A stretch of 49,943 nt of DNA from an uncultured Lachnobacterium sp. Its GTDB lineage: Bacteria > Bacillota > Clostridia > Lachnospirales > Lachnospiraceae. The translations under genes and the position numbers were made by a program. The first letter of the stretch is position 1. Each line of letters begins with the position of its first letter. The stretch is taken from contig UQRC01000016.1 in the NCBI GenBank assembly GCA_900543445.1, positions 1-49,943 on the forward strand, given 5' to 3'. Under the pieces are notes generated by a model, which made no database searches, was not told the DNA's origin, and was given only the letters and a program-made list of their open reading frames with translations. Positions 42,384 to 49,943 of the stretch are shown here, piece after piece.

Positions 42384-43239
42384 TATTCAAACGAAAAAGA
42401 GACATCCGATGGATGTGCTTATGCTTTCACTCATTTATGTCTGTGCCGCTTTGGCTGTCGCATTATTGTTAGGTATTGCGGTATTTGTTACGGTAAAAGG
42501 CCTGCCAAATGTAAACTGGTCCTTCCTGACCAGCGTTACTTCGGTACTGAAAGGTACGACAGGTATTGCGGGTAACATCGTCAATACCCTCTACATTATT
42601 GTTCTTACGATGCTGATGGCTACACCAATCGGTGTGGGCGCAGCCATCTATTTGAATGAGTATGCAAAACCGGGAAAATTTGTGAATGCGATCGAGTTCG
42701 CAACCGAAACACTTTCCGGTATTCCTTCCATTATTTTCGGTCTCTTCGGTCTGACATTCTTTGGAGAGTTGATGGGACTCAGTTACAGTATTCTGACCGG
42801 ATCACTGACGATGGTATTGATGGTGCTTCCTCTGATCACAAGAAATACGCAGGAAGCATTAAAAACCGTTCCGGACAGTTACCGAAGCGGTGCGATCGGT
42901 CTTGGTGCCGGTAAGTGGCACATGATAAGAACCATTCTTCTTCCGTCCGCAATGCCGGGAATCATCACAGGTGTGATTCTTGCGGTTGGACGAATCGTAG
43001 GCGAGTCAGCCGCATTACTGTTTACGGCAGGAAGCTTCAAGGTACTGCCGAACAGCCTGATGGGTTGTGTAAAGAAGATCATCGAGCCGGGCGGAACACT
43101 GACGATCCAGCTTTATCTGAGTGCGACTAAGGGTGAGTTTGGTGTAGCATTCGGTATCGCCTTCGTACTTCTTATTATTGTACTTGGAATTAATTTCCTT
43201 GCAAAAGGCCTTGCAAAGCATTTCGATGTGGCAAGATAA
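42376..43239 (+). CDS. pstA: Phosphate ABC transporter permease PstA
   Basis: Second membrane subunit, 287 residues, translationally coupled to pstC by an 8-nt overlap. Motifs: TETLSGIPSIIFGLFGLTFF, docking loop RSGAIGLGAGKWHMIRTILL and GRIVGESAALLFTAG. The operon stops here with a hairpin; pstB and phoU are about 1.1 kb downstream under a second promoter. Confidence 0.95.
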   Translation: MTSIQTKKRHPMDVLMLSLIYVCAALAVALLLGIAVFVTVKGLPNVNWSFLTSVTSVLKGTTGIAGNIVNTLYIIVLTMLMATPIGVGAAIYLNEYAKPGKFVNAIEFATETLSGIPSIIFGLFGLTFFGELMGLSYSILTGSLTMVLMVLPLITRNTQEALKTVPDSYRSGAIGLGAGKWHMIRTILLPSAMPGIITGVILAVGRIVGESAALLFTAGSFKVLPNSLMGCVKKIIEPGGTLTIQLYLSATKGEFGVAFGIAFVLLIIVLGINFLAKGLAKHFDVAR

Positions 43240-43242
43240 AAA

Positions 43243-43286
43243 TATGGCAGCCGGTTGTATGTTTTAGGGTACAACGGCTGCCATAA
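43243..43286 (+). terminator. Hairpin after pstA
   Basis: TATGGCAGCC and GTTGTA pair with TACAAC and GGCTGCCATA. The stem is long, but the T run is poor (AACTTT), so it may terminate only partly. Confidence 0.65.
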
Positions 43287-43414
43287 CTTTACAAATTGGG
43301 ATTCCCGTTTTATAATACTTCCGGTTCATATGGCAGATTGTGCCAGAATTTGCGTAGCAGATTATTTGAGACAATCTGGTTGAATCACAAATCATCGATA
43401 AGGCAGGAAGTTGA

Positions 43415-44104
43415 ATGATGAATAGAGAATTTAAGAAATTGGCTTCCGATGTGCAGATGTCGGAAGCTTTTATTACGAGTATGTTTCTGGCGTTGTCTGG
43501 AGGATTTCAGGATGCGTATACTTACTTTACAAGAGATGAGGTATTCTCCAACGCGCAGACCGGTAACGTTGTATTGATGAGCACGCATCTGATGATGGGA
43601 GAGTGGATGCAGGGAATCAAGTATCTGTTCCCACTTCTGGCTTTCGCCGGTGGTGTATTTTTTGCGGAGCGTCTTCAGGCAAAATACAAATATGCCAAGA
43701 AGCTTCACTGGCGGCAGGGAATTCTGCTTCTGGAGATGCTGATCCTGTTTGCGGTCGGTTTCATCCCGAAGGAGGCGAATATGGTTGCGACGGTTTTGGT
43801 TTCCTTCTCCTGTGCGATGCAGGTACAGACCTTCCGCAAGGTCAATGGATACGGATATGCCAGCACGATGTGTATCGGAAATTTAAGAAGCGGTACAGCA
43901 GCACTTTCCGATTACATGCGCACACACAATAAGGAGAAGATCCGTCAGGCGTTCCATTATTTCGGAATTATCGGGCTTTTTGCAGTCGGAGCAGGTGTCG
44001 GCGGCAATTTGTCGGCGAAGTTTGGATTCCGCATTATCTGGGTATGCTGCGGACTGCTTCTTGTCAGTTTTTTGCTTATGTTTTTTGATCGGGAGAAGAG
44101 GTAA
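43415..44104 (+). CDS. DUF1275 (YoaK-type) membrane protein
   Basis: 229 residues, function unproven. DUF1275 hallmarks: FLALSGGFQDAYTYFTRDEV with the conserved Asp, FSNAQTGNVVLMS, and later MQVQTFRKVNGYGYASTMCI followed by GNLRSG. About six helices. It sits between pstSCA and pstBphoU, which is unusual, and might be read from the pst promoter if the pstA hairpin leaks. Its stop codon lies in the left arm of a foldback element. A phosphate role is only a guess from position. Confidence 0.85.
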   Translation: MMNREFKKLASDVQMSEAFITSMFLALSGGFQDAYTYFTRDEVFSNAQTGNVVLMSTHLMMGEWMQGIKYLFPLLAFAGGVFFAERLQAKYKYAKKLHWRQGILLLEMLILFAVGFIPKEANMVATVLVSFSCAMQVQTFRKVNGYGYASTMCIGNLRSGTAALSDYMRTHNKEKIRQAFHYFGIIGLFAVGAGVGGNLSAKFGFRIIWVCCGLLLVSFLLMFFDREKR

Positions 44105-44252
44105 CTATTCAGAAACCCATTCGCAAAATCGCTCTTTCAGAGCTTTGCTTTTGCTCACGTGTTTACTTCGCCAAAGAAATTTACAAAAATATGCTCATTC
44201 ATGCAAGCATGATTCGCAATTTTTGTAAATTGCCTTGGCTCTGAATAGTTAC
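44101..44252. mobile_element. 152-bp foldback element between the DUF1275 gene and pstB
   Basis: Perfect 13-bp terminal inverted repeats GTAACTATTCAGA (44101-44113) and TCTGAATAGTTAC (44240-44252). Inside are a hairpin GCTCT-TTC-AGAGC (44131-44143) and a second perfect 13-bp repeat AATTTACAAAAAT / ATTTTTGTAAATT (44178-44190, 44219-44231) capped by ATGC..GCAT. It is noncoding. The left tip supplies the TAA stop of the DUF1275 gene and the right tip supplies GTTACA, the first Pho box of pstB. Confidence 0.65.
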
Positions 44253-44302
44253 ATAGATTTTACATTTCTTTGCAAGCAGACTTTACATTTCATGTGTATA
44301 AT
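44248..44302 (+). promoter_or_regulatory. Pho-type promoter of pstB-phoU
   Basis: GTTACA (44248), TTTACA (44259), a weak TTGCAA (44270) and TTTACA (44282), then 9 nt and TATAAT (44297-44302). No -35 is seen. Spacing is identical to the pstS and Na/Pi promoters. Confidence 0.78.
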
Positions 44303-44342
44303 CTCCTTAAATCCTAAGAAAGGATAGATAAAGGAGCGTAAC

Positions 44343-45104
44343 ATGGAGAAACGTATCAAACTTACGGTCCGCGATCTGAATCTGTATTACGGCGAAAATC
44401 ACGCCCTCAAGGATATCAATATGGATATTCGCGAAAAAGGTGTGACCGCTTTAATCGGACCATCCGGTTGCGGAAAATCGACATTTCTAAAAACGATCAA
44501 TCGAATGAACGACCTGATCGATAATGTTAGAATCACCGGCGAGCTGAAGCTTGACGATGAGGACATCTATGGTGAGGGTGTGGATACCACGGTTCTTAGA
44601 AAAAGAGTCGGTATGGTATTCCAGCAGCCAAATCCATTTCCAATGAGTATTTATGACAATATCGCGTATGGACCGCGTGTCCACGGCATCAAGGACAAAG
44701 CAAAGCTTGATGAGATCGTGGAAGAAAGTCTTCGCGGCGCAGCAATCTTTGACGAAGTTAAGGATCGACTGAAGAAATCCGCTTTGGGTCTCTCCGGAGG
44801 ACAGCAGCAGCGTATCTGTATTGCAAGAGCGCTTGCCGTACAGCCGGAGGTTCTTTTGATGGATGAGCCGACATCGGCGCTGGATCCGATTTCGACATCC
44901 AAGATCGAGGAACTGATGGAGGACTTAAAGAAGAAATATACGGTTGTTGTCGTAACCCATAATATGCAGCAGGCTCTCCGCGTGTCGGACGATACCGCAT
45001 TTTTCCTTGTCGGAGAGATGGTGGAATACGGCGATACCAAGACAATTTTCTCTTACCCGAAGGATAAGCGGACAGAAGATTATATTACAGGGAGGTTCGG
45101 CTAA
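44343..45104 (+). CDS. pstB: Phosphate ABC transporter ATPase
   Basis: Drives PstSCA phosphate uptake. 253 residues with Walker [11 protein letters not shown]-loop [20 protein letters not shown] (PstB-specific), signature LSGGQQQR, Walker [14 protein letters not shown] and switch His in [18 protein letters not shown] precedes the ATG. phoU starts on the last base of its stop codon (TAATG). Confidence 0.96.
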   Translation: MEKRIKLTVRDLNLYYGENHALKDINMDIREKGVTALIGPSGCGKSTFLKTINRMNDLIDNVRITGELKLDDEDIYGEGVDTTVLRKRVGMVFQQPNPFPMSIYDNIAYGPRVHGIKDKAKLDEIVEESLRGAAIFDEVKDRLKKSALGLSGGQQQRICIARALAVQPEVLLMDEPTSALDPISTSKIEELMEDLKKKYTVVVVTHNMQQALRVSDDTAFFLVGEMVEYGDTKTIFSYPKDKRTEDYITGRFG

Positions 45105-45757
45105 TGCGTGCAAAATTCGACGAGCAGCTTCATATGCTCAACCAGGAAATGATGCATATGGGCAGCATGATAGAGGACAAGATTCAGAAGGCAATCGAGG
45201 CACTGATCGGACAGAACAGTGTTTTGGCGAAAGAAATTATGGAGGCAGACAACGAGGTAGATCGCGAGCAGAAGAAGATCGAGAATATCTGTTTCAATCT
45301 TCTGATGCAGCAGCAGCCTGTTGCGCGTGACCTGCGTGTGATTTCCGCAGCAATGAAGATGGTAACGGACATGGAGCGTATCGGTGACCATGCGGCAGAC
45401 ATCTCTGAGATGACCGTTATGATGGCAAGTGAGCCATATGTTGTGGATCTCAGCGACATCAAAAAGATGGCAAGTGAAACCGTTCTTATGCTGATCCGAA
45501 GCATCGAGGCTTACGTTGAGAAAGATATGCTCAAGGCGCAATCCGTGATCGATCATGATGATATCGTGGATGAACTGTTCAACAAAGTAAAGCAGGAACT
45601 CATCGAGATGATCCGAAAGAATCCTGCAGTCAGTGAGCAGGCAGCAGATATGCTGATGGTAGCCAAGTATTTTGAGCGAATCGGCGATCATGCGACCAAC
45701 CTTGCGGAACTTATTATTTTCGCTTTGGATGATAAGAAAAATACAATGCAGAATTAA
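45104..45757 (+). CDS. phoU: Phosphate-signalling regulator PhoU
   Basis: Cytoplasmic three-helix-bundle repeat protein that links Pst transport to PhoR and keeps the Pho regulon off when phosphate is plentiful. 217 residues with the two PhoU repeats, each carrying the metal-binding ERIGDHA signature: MVTDMERIGDHAADI and YFERIGDHATNLAE. Translation is coupled to pstB. A long hairpin terminator follows. Confidence 0.95.
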   Translation: MRAKFDEQLHMLNQEMMHMGSMIEDKIQKAIEALIGQNSVLAKEIMEADNEVDREQKKIENICFNLLMQQQPVARDLRVISAAMKMVTDMERIGDHAADISEMTVMMASEPYVVDLSDIKKMASETVLMLIRSIEAYVEKDMLKAQSVIDHDDIVDELFNKVKQELIEMIRKNPAVSEQAADMLMVAKYFERIGDHATNLAELIIFALDDKKNTMQN

Positions 45758-45822
45758 TAAAAAAGCAGACTTTTTCCTAAGTTTTTTGAGAAACAAGAAA
45801 TAAGGGAGGAGTCTGCTTTTTA
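45758..45822 (+). terminator. Intrinsic terminator after phoU
   Basis: AAAAGCAGACT pairs with AGTCTGCTTTT across a ~40-nt loop and ends in T residues. Confidence 0.75.
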
Positions 45823-45824
45823 AT

Positions 45825-45879
45825 TTTACATAAACTTTACATAACGATACATTTATATTTTACATTCGTACGATATGAT
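45825..45879 (+). promoter_or_regulatory. Pho-type promoter of the Na/Pi cotransporter-phoPR unit
   Basis: TTTACA (45825), TTTACA (45836), ATACAT (45847) and TTTACA (45859), then 9 nt and TATGAT (45874-45879). The first two boxes are identical over TTTACATAA. Confidence 0.78.
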
Positions 45880-45961
45880 ACTCTCGAACCTAAGAAAGAA
45901 GGTGGCGCTTGTTCATTTGGAATGGACAGGCAGCCTGCACAAAGTATAAAGGAGAGAGAGT

Positions 45962-47752
45962 ATGAACATATTCAGTGTTCTGACAATGATTGGCGGTCTC
46001 GCGATGTTCCTGTATGGAATGGATGCGATGGGAGATGGTCTTGCAAAATTATCGGGAGGTAAGCTGGAACAGATTTTAGAGAAGCTGACCTCGAAACGAA
46101 TTATGGCGGTGCTTCTTGGTATTGCGGTTACGGCGGTGATCCAGTCCTCATCCGCGACCACGGTCATGGTAGTCGGATTTGTAAATTCCGGTATTATGCA
46201 GCTTTCACAGGCGGTGGGCATCATCATGGGTGCAAACGTCGGAACAACGGTCACCTCGTGGATTCTGTCGCTGTCCGGCATACAGGGATCGAGCCTGTTT
46301 ATACAGCTTTTGAAACCAACGTCGTTCTCACCGGTGCTTGCAGCAATCGGTATTGTACTGATCATGACGGCGAAGGATAATAATAAGAAGAAAGACATCG
46401 GAAACATTCTGGTCGGATTTGCAATCCTGATGTTTGGAATGGATACGATGAGTGGCGCGGTTGCTCCGCTTGCAGAAAACGAGAAATTTACCAGTGTTCT
46501 GACGATGTTTTCGAATCCGATCCTCGGAATGATCGCAGGACTTGTGCTGACAGCAGTCATTCAGAGTTCATCAGCATCGGTCGGAATCTTACAGGCACTG
46601 TGTGTGACCGGTGCGGTCGGTTATAAGACGGCAATCCCGATCATCATGGGACAGAATATCGGAACGTGCGTGACAGCTTTGATTTCATCCATCGGTGCCA
46701 GCAAGAATGCAAAGCGTGCTTCTATGATACATCTGTATTTTAACCTGATCGGAACGGTTCTGTTCATGGTTGTATTTTACAGTATCAATGCGATCATCGG
46801 TGGCTTCGCGTTCTTAAATGATTCGGCAAATGCGGCAGGAATCGCAGTGGTTCATTCTCTTTTTAACATTGGAACCGTTCTGGTCTTATATCCGTTTGGC
46901 GACAAGCTTGTGAAACTTGCACAACTGACAATTCCGGATCATGTGGGAGAGACCGAGGAGAAGCCGGACGAGCTTGCTGTCCTTGATGAGCGTTTCTTAG
47001 AGAAGCCGGCTTTCGCGATGGAGCTTTGCCGTAATGCGGCAGTCCGCATGGCGCAGGAGTCGAGGGATGCACTTCATCTTGCACTCGACAACGTAACCAT
47101 GTATAGTGAAAGCAGAGTGGCGAAGATCATTGAGATGGAGGAGAGCGTGGATCGCTACGAGGATGCGCTTGGAACCTATCTTGTCAAGTTAAATAATTGT
47201 GACCTCTCACAGAAGGATAGCCGGACGCTTTCCATTCTGCTTCATTGCATCGGCAACTTCGAGCGAATTTCGGATCATGCGGTCAACATCACGGATTCTT
47301 CCACACAGATGCATGAGAAAAAGCTGAAATTCTCGAAGAAAGCGATGGAGGAACTGAAGGTATTTTCGGATGCACTCTGCGATATCGTTGATGAGACGAT
47401 GGAAGCGTTTACCATGAATGATCTGGACAAAGCGAGACAGATCGAACCTTTTGAGCAGGTCATTGACAGTCTGAATATTGAGTTGAAGCAGAGACATATC
47501 CATCGTCTGCGTAAAGGAAAATGTACGATTGAACTGGGACTGATTCTTGAAGATATGATCACGAACTTTGAGAGAATCTCGGATCACTGCTCAAATATTG
47601 CCGTATGCATGATCCGTGTGAATGAAGATGGCTTTGATACCCATGAGTATCTGGACGTGATCAAGGAGGAGAAAGCGCCTTGGTTCGAGGAGGAGTTTTA
47701 TCGTCTGTCAAAGAAGTATGCATTGCCGGATAAGAAGTCGAAGAATGCGTAA
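45962..47752 (+). CDS. Na/Pi cotransporter family protein with PhoU-like C-terminal domain
   Basis: 596-residue phosphate transporter (NptA/YjbB type). Two inverted Na_Pi_cotrans repeats carry the QSSSAT motif (AVIQSSSATTVMVVGFVNSG) and QSSSAS (AVIQSSSASVGILQALC), the substrate site. From ~350 onward a soluble helical PhoU-like domain includes two FERISDHA/FERISDHC repeats. It can import or export phosphate; direction is not set by sequence. It stands behind its own Pho promoter and is followed 29 nt later by phoP, so it may be part of the sensing circuit. Confidence 0.92.
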   Translation: MNIFSVLTMIGGLAMFLYGMDAMGDGLAKLSGGKLEQILEKLTSKRIMAVLLGIAVTAVIQSSSATTVMVVGFVNSGIMQLSQAVGIIMGANVGTTVTSWILSLSGIQGSSLFIQLLKPTSFSPVLAAIGIVLIMTAKDNNKKKDIGNILVGFAILMFGMDTMSGAVAPLAENEKFTSVLTMFSNPILGMIAGLVLTAVIQSSSASVGILQALCVTGAVGYKTAIPIIMGQNIGTCVTALISSIGASKNAKRASMIHLYFNLIGTVLFMVVFYSINAIIGGFAFLNDSANAAGIAVVHSLFNIGTVLVLYPFGDKLVKLAQLTIPDHVGETEEKPDELAVLDERFLEKPAFAMELCRNAAVRMAQESRDALHLALDNVTMYSESRVAKIIEMEESVDRYEDALGTYLVKLNNCDLSQKDSRTLSILLHCIGNFERISDHAVNITDSSTQMHEKKLKFSKKAMEELKVFSDALCDIVDETMEAFTMNDLDKARQIEPFEQVIDSLNIELKQRHIHRLRKGKCTIELGLILEDMITNFERISDHCSNIAVCMIRVNEDGFDTHEYLDVIKEEKAPWFEEEFYRLSKKYALPDKKSKNA

Positions 47753-47781
47753 TAAAAAATAAGAAGGAACAGGTGAGTAAG

Positions 47782-48456
47782 ATGGCTTTAATCTATATCG
47801 TAGAAGATGATGAAAATATTCGGGAAATCGAGACAATTGCACTTAAGAACAGCAATTATATGGTGTGTGCATTTGAGAAGGCAAAAGATTTCTACCGCAA
47901 GTTAGAAGACATTATGCCGGATCTGGTGCTTCTAGATGTCATGCTTCCGGATGAGAGCGGATATGATATTGTAAGAAAGCTTAGAAAGGATCCGACGACG
48001 CGCCAGCTTCCGATCATTATGGTGACTGCCAAGACGGCGGAGATGGATATGATCAAAGGACTTGACGAGGGTGCGGATGATTATATCAAGAAACCATTCT
48101 CTATTATGGAGCTGATCACGAGAGTGAAAGCGTTGCTGCGCAGAACCATCACGGAAGATATCAAGTATCTGCAGGTGGACAATCTTGTGCTTGATCATGA
48201 GCGCCATATGGTATTTGTTGACAATAAGCAGGTGGAACTGACATTTAAGGAGTATGAATTGCTTCGTCTTCTGATGACCAACCAGAATGTGGTGTTGTCA
48301 CGTGAGGTGATCATGCGGCATGTCTGGGGCACGGAGTTCGAGGGAGAGTCACGAACGGTGGATATGCATATTAAGACGCTGCGCCAGAAACTCGGCGAGG
48401 CGGGAAGCAAGATAAGAACTGTGCGAAATGTCGGATATGTGATCGAGAAAGCGTAA
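47782..48456 (+). CDS. phoP: OmpR-family response regulator, PhoP/PhoB type
   Basis: Activator of the phosphate regulon. 224 residues: receiver with acidic pocket EDD (8-10), phospho-Asp52 in LVLLDVMLPDESG, Lys near 100 in DDYIKKPF; winged-helix domain from ~125 with ELTFKEYELLRLLMTNQNVV and RTVDMHIKTLRQKLGEAGSK. ATG 47782 is used (AGGTGA upstream); a GTG three codons earlier is possible. It is most likely the protein that binds the TTTACA boxes before pstS, pstB and the Na/Pi gene. Confidence 0.92.
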   Translation: MALIYIVEDDENIREIETIALKNSNYMVCAFEKAKDFYRKLEDIMPDLVLLDVMLPDESGYDIVRKLRKDPTTRQLPIIMVTAKTAEMDMIKGLDEGADDYIKKPFSIMELITRVKALLRRTITEDIKYLQVDNLVLDHERHMVFVDNKQVELTFKEYELLRLLMTNQNVVLSREVIMRHVWGTEFEGESRTVDMHIKTLRQKLGEAGSKIRTVRNVGYVIEKA

Positions 48457-48461
48457 CTACG

Positions 48462-48529
48462 CAGGTATGACAGGGGCAGGAAAAATGATGCGACATGCCT
48501 GCATGTAAGCAATATTTTTCTTGTACCTA
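48462..48529 (+). other. Long imperfect palindrome between phoP and phoR
   Basis: AGGTA ... GAAAAAT ... ACATGC-CT-GCATGT ... ATTTTTC ... TACCT, symmetrical around 48499-48500. It has no T run. It may be an mRNA hairpin that changes the PhoP:PhoR ratio or a protein site. Confidence 0.55.
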
Positions 48530-48562
48530 AGGTGACTCGATTAGATAAAGGAGGAGTAAACG

Positions 48563-49882
48563 ATGAAGCAGAAGATCAACGTGCGTCTCATCGGTATCGC
48601 AGTACTTGCGGTACTGGCAACACTGATCTGCATGACATCTGTATATTACAGCCTTTTTCAGAAGCAGGTGCGCAAAGATTTAAAGATTCAGGCACAGGTG
48701 CTTGGTGAGACAGGTGCTTTTGACGATGTAAGAATACCTGCCAAAAGTTTTGATATTGCCAAGGAAGATCTTCGAATTACATGGATTGATACGGATGGAA
48801 CCGTTCTCTATGACAATGACGCGAATGCGGATAAACTGGAGAATCATGGCAATCGTCCGGAGGTCAGGAGTGCTTTGCAGACCGGAGAAGGTGAGTGTGT
48901 CCGCAATTCCAATACGATGAATATGACAACATTTTATTATGCGCTGCTTCTTGACAACGGAACGGTACTTCGTGTTGCAACACAGGCCAGAAGTATCTGG
49001 AATGTTTTCCTGACTGCAACACCAATGATCGCCGCAATCCTGGCATTGATCATTGTTGTATGTGTGTGTCTTGCACATGTCCTGACGAGACAGCTTCTGC
49101 AGCCGATTAAGTTTATGGCAGAAAATATGGAGGATACGACGAAGGCTCCGGCATACAAGGAACTGGTTCCTTTTGTCCATACGATCCGCGCGCAGCATGA
49201 GAATATTCTGATGGCAGCAAAAGTGCGGCAGGATTTTACGGCGAATGTATCGCATGAGCTTAAGACACCGTTGACCGCAATCTCCGGATATGCGGAACTG
49301 ATCGAAAATCATATGGTGGGACCGGAACAGGAGACGCGTTTTGCACAGGAAATCCAGCAGAATTCAAACCGTCTGCTTTCTCTGATCAATGACATCATCC
49401 GTCTCTCGGAGCTGGATAACAGTGAGAGCCTGATCCGTTATGAACAGGTGGATTTAGACCTTGTTGCACAGGAATGTGTAAGCAATCTCAATGTCAATGC
49501 ACAGAAGCGGAGTGTAAAGCTTTATTATGAAGGTGAACCGTGTGAAATCCGTGCGGATCGTGGCATGCTCGCGGAACTTGTAGATAATCTGACCGCCAAT
49601 GCTATCCGTTACAACAATGAGGGAGGAGAGGTGCATGTCAGAGTAACCCATGAGAACATGCAGCCGGTACTGATCGTAGAGGATAACGGAATCGGAATTC
49701 CGAAGGATCAGCAGGAGCGCATCTTCGAGCGGTTCTACCGCGTAGACAAGAGTCGGTCAAAGCAGACCGGGGGTACGGGACTTGGACTTGCGATCGTTAA
49801 GCATATTGTAGAACTCCATGATGCACAGATTACGGTGGAGAGTGAACCGGGAAAGGGTACCACGATGAAGGTGACTTTCTAA
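48563..49882 (+). CDS. phoR: Phosphate sensor histidine kinase PhoR
   Basis: Membrane kinase paired with PhoP. 439 residues: TM1 (~9-30), extracellular PAS-like domain (~32-148), TM2 (~152-173), HAMP-like linker, HisKA with phospho-His231 in VSHELKTPLTAISGYAEL, and HATPase with NLTANAIRYN, VEDNGIGIPKDQQ and GGTGLGLAIVKH. AAAGGAGG precedes the ATG. It is complete; the bases after 49882 hold no further gene. Confidence 0.93.
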   Translation: MKQKINVRLIGIAVLAVLATLICMTSVYYSLFQKQVRKDLKIQAQVLGETGAFDDVRIPAKSFDIAKEDLRITWIDTDGTVLYDNDANADKLENHGNRPEVRSALQTGEGECVRNSNTMNMTTFYYALLLDNGTVLRVATQARSIWNVFLTATPMIAAILALIIVVCVCLAHVLTRQLLQPIKFMAENMEDTTKAPAYKELVPFVHTIRAQHENILMAAKVRQDFTANVSHELKTPLTAISGYAELIENHMVGPEQETRFAQEIQQNSNRLLSLINDIIRLSELDNSESLIRYEQVDLDLVAQECVSNLNVNAQKRSVKLYYEGEPCEIRADRGMLAELVDNLTANAIRYNNEGGEVHVRVTHENMQPVLIVEDNGIGIPKDQQERIFERFYRVDKSRSKQTGGTGLGLAIVKHIVELHDAQITVESEPGKGTTMKVTF

Positions 49883-49943
49883 ATTCGCGTTTGCCGCGCT
49901 CAGATTTGAGTTCAAACGGACGATACCGGATATAAGATATTCT

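Noticed and set aside
45101..45796. 231-codon minus-strand open frame
   Set aside because: Antisense to phoU, His/Leu-rich, no family features.

Overview
The window looks like chromosome from a Gram-positive, low-to-moderate GC anaerobe of the class Clostridia, most likely a gut Lachnospiraceae. This is inferred from several signs: strong AGGAGG ribosome sites, a CotF-type spore coat protein, a YesM/YesN-type two-component sugar system, a CadC-like metal regulator, Gram-positive lipoprotein signals, and a GH94/GH42/GlgX carbohydrate set. No rRNA is present and the species cannot be named from the sequence.

Layout. 1-771 is the 3' part of a TrmH-type RNA methyltransferase, followed by a transporter relic. 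1206-11242 is a beta-glucoside locus: GH94 phosphorylase, phosphoglucomutase, YesM-like sensor kinase, solute-binding lipoprotein, two permeases and a YesN-like regulator. Together these would sense and import an oligosaccharide (probably cellobiose or cellodextrin), split it with phosphate and feed glucose-6-P to glycolysis. No ATPase is encoded, so a shared one is presumably used. nagB-nagA (11430-13354) handle GlcNAc-6-P. A reverse-strand PadR / membrane protein / DUF4097 operon (13415-15538) sits behind a large perfect palindrome. Then come RluA, Nth, a MATE pump, a glycerol-1-P dehydrogenase-like enzyme and CotF. A zinc/cadmium efflux cassette (21398-24236) has a separate HMA protein, a P1B ATPase and an ArsR repressor. 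24416-32298 holds a transglutaminase-like protein, a DUF4358 lipoprotein, a membrane diguanylate cyclase, a methyltransferase, a CapA lipoprotein and GlgX. tRNA-Pro(CGG), an SDR, an XRE regulator, an AraC regulator, GH42 beta-galactosidase, signal peptidase I and NadA follow.

38657-39420 is a gene graveyard: pieces of a RelB/YoeB toxin-antitoxin pair, of a Cthe_2159-like protein and of a VTC-domain protein. 39421-40044 is a zinc-ribbon membrane protein.

40482-49882 is a phosphate locus: pstS-pstC-pstA, a DUF1275 protein, pstB-phoU, an Na/Pi cotransporter with a PhoU-like tail, and phoP-phoR. Its three promoters (pstS, pstB, Na/Pi) share one architecture: TTTACA-like boxes at fixed spacing, the last always 9 nt before the -10. 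This is the clearest regulatory signal in the window.

Two foldback elements (20815-21077 and 44101-44252), a 51-52 bp tandem repeat (23712-23840), a candidate structured element before pstS and several operon scars are the main unexplained structures. I did not find CRISPR, phage, an intact insertion sequence or an obvious new defence system.
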